64,000 nt of DNA, taken from CALEUX01 sp964608615. Its GTDB lineage: Bacteria > Bacteroidota > Bacteroidia > Bacteroidales > Marinilabiliaceae. The position numbers and the translations under genes were made by a program. Positions 25,119-33,291 of this stretch are shown piece after piece. The notes under the pieces were generated by a model. It worked only from the letters and a program-made list of their open reading frames with translations. It did no database searches and was not told the DNA's origin. The stretch covers positions 52,097 through 116,096 of the forward strand of contig CAZSQG010000001.1 of assembly GCA_964608615.1 (NCBI GenBank). Direction: 5' to 3'. Within the stretch, counting starts at the first letter, position 1; each line of letters begins with the position of its first letter.

Positions 25119-25126
25119 CAAATTTA
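25119..25126 (-). promoter_or_regulatory. Possible -7 element upstream of darB
   Basis: The minus strand reads TAAATTTG here, a full match to the Bacteroidota TAnnTTTG element, about 45 bp before the darB ATG. No TTG lies at the expected distance upstream. The same interval contains complementary AAAAAGGC and GCCTTTTT segments with a long loop (25112-25154) that might serve as terminator for darA. Both readings are tentative. Confidence 0.3.
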
Positions 25127-25249
25127 TACTTTTTTCTGAAGACTACGCCTTTTTGCTATTCACAATTGACCCAGAGATAATAATACATTTCTGTTATTGA
25201 CAGTTCAACTGTTTACATCCCTTAACTGAAAAATTCCAAGAATAGCAAG

Positions 25250-26152
25250 CTACAAACTATTATATCTGATATTGTTTTTTTCATGCTCAACCGATTTATA
25301 AACAAACGGTAAAATCAACAGTTTGTAAATTGCTAAAACAATTGGGGCCACAACAAACAGGGCAATAAGTAAATAGTATTTAAATAGGGTTACAAAAACT
25401 TTACGCGCCACAGTTCCAGTTTTAAACTTGGTGATGAGTTTGGCCCATATCATAAAAATTCGCTTCGCCCGGTTTTCAATAAAAAGGATATTAGTTGAAA
25501 CTTCAATGTGGTTGGTTTTTACTACGTCGTGTTGTAAATTATTTAACGTTTTGGCTGATATATGTTTTTCAATCATTTCGCCAAATTTAGGTGCCTGGTC
25601 AATATCGTTTTGTCCAACTCCTGGAACCGGAAATATTTTTAACATCCGGTCCTTTTTACCCGTAAGCATCCAATATAAAATAGTAACGGCACTTGCATAA
25701 TTATTGTTGCGGTCGATAAATGGTATATTGCCAACCATTTTTCCTCCCGCCTCAGCAATGCGTTTATTGATGCTCTTTTGAGAATTAATCCACATGTTAC
25801 GGGCTCCAATAATAGTAATCACAGGTGTATTTTTAACTACTTCCTTGAATTTATCCAATTGAAGCAAGGATGAAATGGGTAATGAAGGCGATAAAAACCA
25901 GGTCTGATAACCCAAAATAATTAAGTCGTAAGTGCTGTGCTTAAAGGTACAATCGGCCAGTTCTATTGGTATTTCAAGGACCGTTTCGGGCATTGCATCA
26001 AAAAATGTGGCTGATGTCCATGGAAATGGGAAGGCAGTTTTAGGCTTAATCTGAACGTAATCAATGTCAAATGTGTCAAGAGGCTTTACAATGCCTTTCA
26101 GAATTTCATCCAATTGGCCCGTTTGTGTGTATGATATAACTAGAATATTCAT
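25250..26152 (-). CDS. darA: DarA-like dialkylresorcinol-condensing enzyme
   Basis: 300 residues. The N-terminal 190 or so are flavodoxin-like (NILVISYTQTGQLDEILKGI with the phosphate-loop pattern, then DLIILGYQTWFLSPSLP). The last 50 residues contain a strongly hydrophobic pair of segments (about 258-290), indicating membrane association. This is the architecture of proteins annotated as dialkylresorcinol condensing enzyme DarA, which aromatises the DarB product. The adjacent darB supports the call. A structured leader (26153-26309) directly precedes it and resembles the one before the ammonia-lyase gene. Confidence 0.82.
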   Translation of the reverse strand: MNILVISYTQTGQLDEILKGIVKPLDTFDIDYVQIKPKTAFPFPWTSATFFDAMPETVLEIPIELADCTFKHSTYDLIILGYQTWFLSPSLPISSLLQLDKFKEVVKNTPVITIIGARNMWINSQKSINKRIAEAGGKMVGNIPFIDRNNNYASAVTILYWMLTGKKDRMLKIFPVPGVGQNDIDQAPKFGEMIEKHISAKTLNNLQHDVVKTNHIEVSTNILFIENRAKRIFMIWAKLITKFKTGTVARKVFVTLFKYYLLIALFVVAPIVLAIYKLLILPFVYKSVEHEKNNIRYNSL

Positions 26153-26309
26153 GTGTCTAAAATTTGTTTTTCAATGGTCACATAGCCTCCCGTCTTTCAG
26201 TCGGGACAGGTAGCCCCGCTAATGAGCGGGGGAACTCGCCAGATAATCATTGGCTTCGCCGATCTTCGATTCCCCTGAGTGAGTATGGTTTACTCATGGT
26301 TCGTTTCAT
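26153..26309 (-). promoter_or_regulatory. Structured 5' leader element, copy 2 (upstream of darA)
   Basis: This 157-nt minus-strand stretch ends at the darA ATG and is homologous to 17768-17901. It has a perfect 7-bp hairpin CCCCGCU-CAUU-AGCGGGG where copy 1 has UCCCGAU...AUCAGGA, so the arms vary together. A TGAGTA-AACCA-TACTCA hairpin lies near the 5' end, and the CCCG-ACTGAAAGA-CGGG hairpin is identical to copy 1. An insertion of about 22 nt (around 26250-26272) distinguishes it. The tail AAAACAAATT and the distance to the start codon are the same in both copies. Confidence 0.65.
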
Positions 26310-26405
26310 CTGTTTTTGAATTGATTAAAAATATTGTTTTGTAATAAAAGCTTGAACGCAGAGACTCCATGCCGCAAAGGAATAATAAAGAGAGAATACA
26401 TCGAT

Positions 26406-26882
26406 CTACTCCCCCAAATTATCTGCTTTCAACACCATGGACTTACCTGAATAGTTTAATATTCTTTTTTTTAACTGCTCTTTGGCAGTGGGGTAGGCTG
26501 CAATAATAAACTGTTTATCTTCTTCCAAATTTATTTTATACTTTAAAAATGGCGGCGTTTGTTCCTGAAGAATCAACCGGATTAACCGATATTCTGTGTT
26601 AGTGGGATTTTGCAAAATTTCATGCTCCAACAAATCCCGGCCTTTTGTAAAACTTCCCAATTTACGAGCAGGAACCTGCAGAAAAGCAGCCCTTTTTATG
26701 TACAGAGCGCCCTTAAAAACATTTACCAATGAGTTTTGATCGTCAACCTGCTCGTACTCGTTAATTAAATTATCAACAAGCTCTTTAGAGTCTCCTGATA
26801 AAACTTCGTAAAAATTGTTTTTATCCACTGATGCTGAGCAGGTAATAGCTAAAATTAATAAACAAAAAAACGCAATCTTCAT
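26406..26882 (-). CDS. Secreted protein of unknown function at the cluster head
   Basis: 158 residues with a signal peptide (MKIAFFCLLILAITCSAS). The Cys at residue 15 lies close to a lipobox-like LAITC, so it could be a lipoprotein. The mature part is helical and TPR-like in character: YEQVDDQNSLVNVFKGALYI, then ARKLGSFTKGRDLLEHEI and TEYRLIRLILQEQ. It is the most upstream minus-strand gene of the pigment cluster, just before the divergent 26923 gene. No function is assigned. Confidence 0.75.
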   Translation of the reverse strand: MKIAFFCLLILAITCSASVDKNNFYEVLSGDSKELVDNLINEYEQVDDQNSLVNVFKGALYIKRAAFLQVPARKLGSFTKGRDLLEHEILQNPTNTEYRLIRLILQEQTPPFLKYKINLEEDKQFIIAAYPTAKEQLKKRILNYSGKSMVLKADNLGE

Positions 26883-26922
26883 AACTTAAAATAATAAACT
26901 CACCCAATTATGTGTCCCAATT

Positions 26923-27165
26923 TTGGCCATGAAGATACAAATAAAAGGCAAAGGGCGTGTTCAGAAAATTTTTGAACACGGAGTCGGGCTTGTAATTGGT
27001 GGATCGGAAAATGAATATGTACTTATGAATAATTTCTATTCTCAAGTCAAAAGATTTTGCATGTTTTGGCAGGGGGATCATCAAAATGCATTATCTCTTA
27101 ATAACGTGAATGAGGTTAGAGAGATAAAGTTATCGGATAATCGTAGTTTTTATAGAATTGATTAA
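26923..27165 (+). CDS. Small protein of unknown function
   Basis: 80 residues (or 78 from the second ATG at 26929). It is a soluble, mixed basic/acidic sequence, beginning KIQIKGKGRVQKIFEHG and ending SDNRSFYRID, with no motif I recognise. It is transcribed away from the pigment cluster and converges on priA, 13 bp from the priA stop. The amino-acid composition looks like a real folded protein rather than noise, but there is no domain evidence. Confidence 0.45.
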   Translation: MAMKIQIKGKGRVQKIFEHGVGLVIGGSENEYVLMNNFYSQVKRFCMFWQGDHQNALSLNNVNEVREIKLSDNRSFYRID

Positions 27166-27178
27166 AGGGCTTAAACAA

Positions 27179-29659
27179 TTAATAGGGATCCACATCAGCC
27201 ACGATGGAAACATATCGCCAGGGATCCTGCGAAAGAATCTGATTAATACAATCCTGCATTAACTCTTTTGCTTTGACCGCAGACGAGTTTTTTTCCAGTT
27301 TTATTAGGATACGCTGTAGATGGAAATCCTGTATTTTGGTTATTGGTGGAACCTGAGGTCCAATAATACGGGAGCCAAAAACAGATCTTAGTTTTTGTGC
27401 CAGTTCGTTGGCTGCCTTGTTGGAGATGTTCTGGTTTTTATGTTTGATGGTCAAAAAAATAAGACGGTAGAAGGGAGGATATTTGAACTCTTTCCTTTCC
27501 ACAATTTGTTGGTTAAAGAAGGATTCGTAATCGTTGGTTTTTACCTGCTGTATAACAGGATGTTCAGGATTGGAGGTTTGAAGGATTACGGTGCCTTGCC
27601 TGTTTTTTCGTCCAGCGCGGCCGCTTACCTGAGCTATCATTTGAAAGCTGCGTTCAAATGCTCTGAAATCAGGATTATTGAGCATGTTATCGGCATTCAG
27701 AATGCCAACCAGGCTTACTCTGTCGAAATCAAGCCCTTTGGTAACCATTTGAGTACCAACAAGAATATCAAACTTACCCTGTTCAAAGGAAGTTATTATT
27801 TTTTCGTAGCCTATTTTTGATCTTGTGGTGTCATGATCCATCCTGACTACCCCGGCTTGCGGAAAAATAGCTTGAATTTCCTCTTCAATTTTTTGGGTGC
27901 CAAATCCTTTTGTGAAAAGAGAAGGACTTTCGCAAGCCTGGCATATTTTATAGGTTGTAACTGAATGTCCGCAATAATGACAAACAAGCTGGTCAATGTT
28001 TTTATGGTAGGTCATGCTAACATCGCAATGCGAACAGGTTGGGATCCATCCACATTTGGCGCATTCCAGATAAGGGGCAAATCCCCGGCGATTTTGAAAT
28101 AGAATGATCTGCTCTTTGTTATTAAGGGCCTTTCCCATCAGTTCAATTAATTCGGGCGAAAAATGCGATTGCATGCTCTTTTTTCGATAGGCTTCGCGGG
28201 TATTGACGACTCTTATATCAGGTAAAAGTATTCCTTCGAATCGGGTTTGAAGTTCAACAAGGTGGTATTTTCCCGATTTGGCATTGTAATAACTCTCTAT
28301 TGAAGGAGTTGCAGTGCCAAGGAGTACCTGGGCATTAAAGCTTTTAGCCAGCACAAGAGCCACATCTCTGGCATGGTAGCGTGGAGCAGGGTCGTATTGT
28401 TTAAATGAGTTCTCGTGTTCTTCATCAACAATCACAAGGCCCAGTTCTGAGAATGGCAGAAAAACCGATGATCGCACCCCAACAATGACTTGATAATTCT
28501 TTTTATTAAGCAGGTCGTTCCATACTTCAACTCTTTCTTCGTCGCTGAATTTTGAATGATATATGCCAAGTTTATTACCAAAATGAGCACGCAATCGGGA
28601 GGTTATCTGGGTGGTTAATGCAATCTCAGGAAGGAGATACAGGGCTTGTTTTCCCTGTTTAATAATGTCATCAATGAGATGGATGTAAAGCTCTGTTTTA
28701 CCGCTTGATGTTACACCATGTAATAAAACCGGTTTTCTTGAAACAAAGCCTTCTCTTATTTCGGAGAGTGCTTTGTGTTGTTCTTTGGAGAGGTCTTTTT
28801 TATTGATAGTAGGGATTTGAGAGAAATCCAGGCGGTCTACCTCAATTGATTCCTGTATTAGGATATTTTTTTTAATTAATTCATTTAGTGGTGCCGATGT
28901 GTTTCCGGGTTCTTCAAGAACTTCTTTACGTAAGATTTTATTTCCTGCAAGCGATTGTGTAACTCCTCCTGACTTTTGAATAAAAGTCATTAGTAACTGT
29001 AGTTGTTTGGGTGCTTTTTCCAATTTATCAAAAACAACTCTCAATGCTTCTTCTGATCGTTTTTCAATATGAAGCGAAATAAAAAGGTCTTCTTTGGGTT
29101 TGTATTTCTCAGCAACAAGCTCATCAACATAAACTGCCTGTTGTTCAATAAGATCTTTAAGTATAGGGTAACTGTTTTTTAGTCCGGTTATTTTATTCAA
29201 ATCGCTTATTTTGCATTGTTTCTCGTGGGTCAGGAAATCCAGTACAAGAAGAGCCTTTTCGGAAAGGTCTGTTGTTGCCTCAAATTCATCATTATAATAA
29301 AATCGGGTTTCACTTTCCAGTTTTAGTCCCGATGGAAGAGCTGCTTTATATACTTCTCCAAGCGAACATTGATAATAGGTAGAAATCCACTGCCATAGCA
29401 AAAGCTGTTGTGAAGTTACGAGTGGCTTATTATCTAGAATTGCCAGAATGGGTTTGGTATCATAAGCTTCGGGCTTATTGCAGTGGATATCAAACACAAT
29501 GCCCGAAATTTGCTTTTTTTTCCCGAAAGGCACCNNNNNNNNNNGCACCACCACGCGCATTCCTTTTTGAAGTGTTTCATGAAACTCTTCGGGAATATCA
29601 TAGGTAAACAACCTTGGAAGAGGCACAGGAAGAACTATATCGGCATATTTTACTGGCAT
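27179..29659 (-). CDS. priA: Primosomal protein N' (replication restart helicase PriA)
   Basis: About 821 residues once the N run at 29535-29544 is removed. The N-terminal 3'-DNA-binding domain (YADIVLPVPLPRLFTY) precedes a superfamily 2 helicase with Walker A GVTSSGKTE, DEEH, and GTQMVTKGLDF and QVSGRAGR motifs. Eight zinc-ligand Cys lie between CAKCGWIPTC and CQAC. PriA reloads the replisome at stalled forks. The XXXX stretch after GMRVVV is an assembly artefact: the family reads GMRVVVPFGKKK without interruption. Confidence 0.95.
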   Translation of the reverse strand: MPVKYADIVLPVPLPRLFTYDIPEEFHETLQKGMRVVVXXXXVPFGKKKQISGIVFDIHCNKPEAYDTKPILAILDNKPLVTSQQLLLWQWISTYYQCSLGEVYKAALPSGLKLESETRFYYNDEFEATTDLSEKALLVLDFLTHEKQCKISDLNKITGLKNSYPILKDLIEQQAVYVDELVAEKYKPKEDLFISLHIEKRSEEALRVVFDKLEKAPKQLQLLMTFIQKSGGVTQSLAGNKILRKEVLEEPGNTSAPLNELIKKNILIQESIEVDRLDFSQIPTINKKDLSKEQHKALSEIREGFVSRKPVLLHGVTSSGKTELYIHLIDDIIKQGKQALYLLPEIALTTQITSRLRAHFGNKLGIYHSKFSDEERVEVWNDLLNKKNYQVIVGVRSSVFLPFSELGLVIVDEEHENSFKQYDPAPRYHARDVALVLAKSFNAQVLLGTATPSIESYYNAKSGKYHLVELQTRFEGILLPDIRVVNTREAYRKKSMQSHFSPELIELMGKALNNKEQIILFQNRRGFAPYLECAKCGWIPTCSHCDVSMTYHKNIDQLVCHYCGHSVTTYKICQACESPSLFTKGFGTQKIEEEIQAIFPQAGVVRMDHDTTRSKIGYEKIITSFEQGKFDILVGTQMVTKGLDFDRVSLVGILNADNMLNNPDFRAFERSFQMIAQVSGRAGRKNRQGTVILQTSNPEHPVIQQVKTNDYESFFNQQIVERKEFKYPPFYRLIFLTIKHKNQNISNKAANELAQKLRSVFGSRIIGPQVPPITKIQDFHLQRILIKLEKNSSAVKAKELMQDCINQILSQDPWRYVSIVADVDPY
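29535..29544. other. Scaffold gap inside priA, probably spurious
   Basis: Ten Ns. The five bases before (GCACC) equal the five after (GCACC). Collapsing gap and duplication (15 bp, in frame) restores an unbroken PriA sequence GMRVVVPFGKKK. The contigs therefore overlap and no sequence is missing. Confidence 0.8.
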
Positions 29660-29994
29660 TCGGTTCTGTTTCTATTCGGTGTAAAGATAAGAATTGAATA
29701 ATCACGCTAAAAATAAAACGTCTTTTTGTGAAAAGTGTACTTGTTTTATGTGAAGAGTAAGTCTTGAAAATTAGCGATCAATAATTTTGTGAAGTTCATC
29801 AAAAAACAGTGATAATTGTCATAAATACAATACGTGTGACTAATATTTCGATTGTCAGCAAAAGTATAAGGGTAACCAGGTCATAATAATGAATTAACTT
29901 AAGTTGAAGCTGAGAATTGTAGTTTTGAGTTATTGTTGGAGTACATTATATGATTATTGCCAGGATTTGTTAATTTGTTGAAAAGCTTAATGTT
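29660..29994. other. Divergent intergenic region between priA and the 29995 gene
   Basis: About 335 bp, AT-rich, with no gene. The minus strand carries TATCTTTA about 30 bp before the priA start, one mismatch from the TAnnTTTG element. On the plus strand, TAATTTTG at 29782-29789 matches it fully but is about 200 bp from the next gene and lacks a well-spaced TTG. No structured RNA was recognised. Confidence 0.4.
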
Positions 29995-30672
29995 ATGGGA
30001 GATTTTAATTCTGGAATTATTGATTCGATGAGTTCAGTTCTTATCGAAGATTGTTTGGACCCTCATGTAATGCGCATGTGGTCGGCAAGGGAGTTTGCTA
30101 AAGACATGTTTTATCAAACCGGTTTTGAAACTATTCTTTTCAACAAAAACAGATCCTTTGCTCTTGAAACAGTATTATCGTCGGTTATTAGCTGGGATGA
30201 TGAAGTTTTGATTGTTGGTTTTGGTGCTATTTTAGGGGAGATGGAAAGCAAGGCTGATAGTCAGGGAGTTTTTTACCAAAGTTACAATTGGGTTATTGAT
30301 GGGTGGAGCTCTCTTGAGAATGTTATTGAAGCCAATGGGAACATCAAAAAAATCCTTATCGGAATAGAAGCAGAAACAGAAGTGGATGATATCCCTATAG
30401 AGAAATTACTTGCATTAGCAACAAAAAATAAAATTGGTATTATTGTATATTGCCAAACCGATGTTGATGGCCTAAATGACAGATTTAAAGGTGCCATTGA
30501 TTTTATGATAGGGGAATGTGATTGTCATCCACACCGATCTTTCGTGGTGGCTCGTCGCAGTAAGCTGGTTCAGACCGAGGGCGTTTCACAGAGTTTTAAT
30601 TTCGATTTGTATGCTTATTGGCAGTGGTCAATGCGCAATCGTAATTCCATAATTGAACCAATGTTTGGATAA
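29995..30672 (+). CDS. Truncated class V aminotransferase-like protein
   Basis: 225 residues. The segment around MWSAREFAKDMFYQTGFETI, SFALETVLSSVISWDDEVLI and GFGAILGEMESKADSQGV follows the N-terminal part of PLP-dependent class V aminotransferases such as 2-aminoethylphosphonate-pyruvate transaminase. However, the chain ends before or without the PLP-binding Lys segment and the small C-terminal domain. So it is either a degenerate remnant kept for another role or a short specialised family. It stands alone, with a monocistronic look, upstream of a glycosyltransferase gene. Function unknown. Confidence 0.6.
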   Translation: MGDFNSGIIDSMSSVLIEDCLDPHVMRMWSAREFAKDMFYQTGFETILFNKNRSFALETVLSSVISWDDEVLIVGFGAILGEMESKADSQGVFYQSYNWVIDGWSSLENVIEANGNIKKILIGIEAETEVDDIPIEKLLALATKNKIGIIVYCQTDVDGLNDRFKGAIDFMIGECDCHPHRSFVVARRSKLVQTEGVSQSFNFDLYAYWQWSMRNRNSIIEPMFG

Positions 30673-30763
30673 TTACTTAACAATAATGTTATTAAGCAAT
30701 TTAATGTTTAGTTTACATTATCTTCCAAATTAAGATTTTCTTATTATACTTCTTATTTTCAAT

Positions 30764-30780
30764 TTACATGATTCATGTAA
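30764..30780. promoter_or_regulatory. Perfect 8-1-8 palindrome, possible operator
   Basis: TTACATGATTCATGTAA is a perfect inverted repeat around a single central T, 74 bp before the glycosyltransferase start. The 7-1-7 core geometry recalls Fur/PerR-family boxes, but the bases do not match a known consensus. It is not followed by a U-run, so termination of the preceding gene is unlikely. Confidence 0.45.
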
Positions 30781-30854
30781 TCTTGCGGTATTAATTGTTT
30801 TGGTTTTCTAATTTCATTTTTGATTGGAAGGCGTGCAATAAACGAAAGATTATT

Positions 30855-31895
30855 ATGAAAATTTTATATGCAATTCAGGGAACCGGGAACGGGCACATAG
30901 CAAGGGCTCAGGAGATAGTTCCTATTCTTCGGCAATTTGTTGATGTAGATTTGTTGGTAAGTGGTAACCAGTCTGATTTAACGCTCCCATGGCAGGTTAA
31001 ATACAAGCTAAAAGGAATGGGTTTCATTTTCGGGAAAAAGGGTGGAATAGATATAAGAAAAACCTTTACATCAAATTCGTTATCATCGTTTTTCAAAGAG
31101 GTGTGGAAATTGGCTGTTGATGATTATGATCTGGTTATTTCCGATTTTGAGCCTGTTTCAGCATGGGCGTGTAAATTGAGGAGAAAGAAATGTATTGGCA
31201 TCAGTCACCAGTCGGCCATCCTTAATCCAAACGCTCCACGTCCTGAAAAAAGAGATCTTCTTGGAATTGGAATTCTTAGGTTTTATGCTCCTGTTAACCA
31301 GTCGTATGGATTTCACTTTGCTGAATTGGATGAAACAATATCAACTCCTGTAATTCGCAGCGATGTAAGGAAAGCAGATCCTGTTATAAAGGGGCATTAC
31401 ACGGTTTATCTGCCTGCTTACGATGACATGAAGATAATCGCGTTTCTTGCTCAATTTTCAGGGATAAAATGGGAGGTTTTCTCAAAGCACTCCAAGCATC
31501 CTTATTCATTTCAGGATATTAAGGTTCAGCCTGTTAATCAATCTGCGTTCACTAAAAGCATGTTATCGGCTAAAGGAGTGTTCTGTAATGCAGGTTTTGA
31601 GACGCCTGCTGAAGCTTTATTTCTAAAGAAGAAACTATGTGTTATACCTATGAAAGGGCAGTACGAGCAGCAGTGTAATGCTGCAATGCTTAAATCTATG
31701 GGCGTAACAGTTATTTATAGGCTGAAAGACGAAAGCACGGAGCTTTTTGGTAACTGGCTTAAGAGTCATGAGGTTGTAAAAGTGGATTATTCTGATAAAA
31801 CTCAGTGTATAATAAAAAAAGTTTTAGAACAAGCCAATAGTTACAGTGTTGAATATTTCCCTGTTAAAGGAGACGCATTAGTTACAGCCGGCTAG
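30855..31895 (+). CDS. MurG-like glycosyltransferase (GT28 family type)
   Basis: About 346 residues. The N-terminus MKILYAIQGTGNGHIARAQE has the Gly-rich loop and GH of GT-B enzymes of the MurG/MGT type. The C-terminal half has CNAGFETPAEALFLKKKLCVIP and QYEQQCNAAML, the nucleotide-sugar-binding block. It likely transfers a sugar from a nucleotide donor to a lipid or cell-surface acceptor at the inner membrane. The ATG at 30855 is used because the sequence motif begins there. Its stop overlaps that of mgtE in one CTAG. Confidence 0.8.
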   Translation: MKILYAIQGTGNGHIARAQEIVPILRQFVDVDLLVSGNQSDLTLPWQVKYKLKGMGFIFGKKGGIDIRKTFTSNSLSSFFKEVWKLAVDDYDLVISDFEPVSAWACKLRRKKCIGISHQSAILNPNAPRPEKRDLLGIGILRFYAPVNQSYGFHFAELDETISTPVIRSDVRKADPVIKGHYTVYLPAYDDMKIIAFLAQFSGIKWEVFSKHSKHPYSFQDIKVQPVNQSAFTKSMLSAKGVFCNAGFETPAEALFLKKKLCVIPMKGQYEQQCNAAMLKSMGVTVIYRLKDESTELFGNWLKSHEVVKVDYSDKTQCIIKKVLEQANSYSVEYFPVKGDALVTAG

Positions 31896-33259
31896 GTGTT
31901 GAACACTGTAAAAAAATAAGCACCAAGCGTGAGGTAAACAAACATCCCTGAAATATCGTTGAGTGTTGTTATAAATGGTCCGGTGGCAACGGCAGGGTCA
32001 ATTTTTATGCGATTAAGTAATAACGGCAGGAATGTGCCAATTAATGAAGCAAAAACCACTACCGAAAACATTGCTGCAGCTACAGTTAGAGTTAAAGCCT
32101 GACTAGATCCAATAAAAAAATTGTATAGAAAAACCAATGCCGATAATGTGCTTGCATTAAGAAGTGCAACGGATAGTTCTTTCAATAGTTTACGTATGTT
32201 TGATTCCAGCCCAATACCGCCACTTGCAAGCGATTGAACCATAATAGCTGAAGACTGTATTCCCACATTACCGCCCATGGCTCCAATAAGCGGCATAAAA
32301 AATACCATTTGCGGATAATTAGCAATGTTGCCTTCAAATCCACTAATAACCTTGGAGCCAAAAAGGCCCCCAACAAGGCCAATAAAAAGCCAGGGTATAC
32401 GAGCTCGTGTGAGACGCCAAACGCTGTCGGAAGCCTCAACATCGTCGGTAATACCGGATGCCATTTGGTAGTCCTTTTCGGCCTCTTCGCGCATTACATC
32501 CAAAACATCATCAATAGTGATACGTCCAACCAGGCGTCCAATGCTGTCAACAACAGGAAGAACCACAAGGTCATATTTTTCCATTAGGTTGGTTACTTCT
32601 TCTGAAGGAGCATCTACTATCACTGAAATGGCAACCGGAGAGTAAATATCTTTAACCAGTGTATCGGTTGAATTCAACAGCATTTTCTTCAAGGAAAGAG
32701 TTCCTTTTAAAATGCCGTCATTATCAACAACATAAACATAGTACACCTCATCAACTTCTTCGGCCTGACGTCGCATACTACGCAAACAGGTAAGGATGCT
32801 CCAGGATTCCTTAACTTTAATAAGTTCTTTGGCCATCAATCCACCTGCCGTGTTTTCATCGTAGTTCAGCAAATCCACAATGTCCCCGGCCATGCTAATG
32901 TCCTCCAGGTAAGAGAGGACCTCCTGTTGTCGCACACTATCAAGTTCGGATAAAACATCGGCAGCATCATCAGAATCCATCTTGTCGATGAATCGTCTGG
33001 CAATTACCTCGCTGGGCAGAGACTTTAAAAAGCGTAATCTGTCGCTCTCCTCAAGTTCAATAAGAACATCGGCTGCGGTATCATCATCAAGAAGGAAATA
33101 AAGATATTTGGCTTCGTCAAGACTTAACTCTTCATAAATTTCGGCAATATCGGCAGGGTGCAATTCTTCCAGAATGCCCGACAGAGCTGACTCGTTTTTT
33201 TGTTCTATCAGCGTCTTAAGTTGATCTATATACTCCCTGGTTAGTTCGAAATTTGCCAT
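31892..33259 (-). CDS. mgtE: Magnesium transporter MgtE
   Basis: 455 residues. The N-terminal helical superhelix (about 1-125, with HPADIAEIYEELSLDEAKYL) precedes two CBS domains (about 130-250; GRLVGRITIDDVLDV) and five C-terminal membrane helices with FMPLIGAMGGNVGIQSS, the pore-forming motif. It is a Mg2+ channel gated by cytoplasmic Mg2+. It is cotranscribed with rsmA, 32 bp upstream, an association I have seen in other Bacteroidota. Confidence 0.95.
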   Translation of the reverse strand: MANFELTREYIDQLKTLIEQKNESALSGILEELHPADIAEIYEELSLDEAKYLYFLLDDDTAADVLIELEESDRLRFLKSLPSEVIARRFIDKMDSDDAADVLSELDSVRQQEVLSYLEDISMAGDIVDLLNYDENTAGGLMAKELIKVKESWSILTCLRSMRRQAEEVDEVYYVYVVDNDGILKGTLSLKKMLLNSTDTLVKDIYSPVAISVIVDAPSEEVTNLMEKYDLVVLPVVDSIGRLVGRITIDDVLDVMREEAEKDYQMASGITDDVEASDSVWRLTRARIPWLFIGLVGGLFGSKVISGFEGNIANYPQMVFFMPLIGAMGGNVGIQSSAIMVQSLASGGIGLESNIRKLLKELSVALLNASTLSALVFLYNFFIGSSQALTLTVAAAMFSVVVFASLIGTFLPLLLNRIKIDPAVATGPFITTLNDISGMFVYLTLGAYFFTVFNT

Positions 33260-33291
33260 AGCGGGTAGTTTTAAAGGTTACTCAATGAGAT

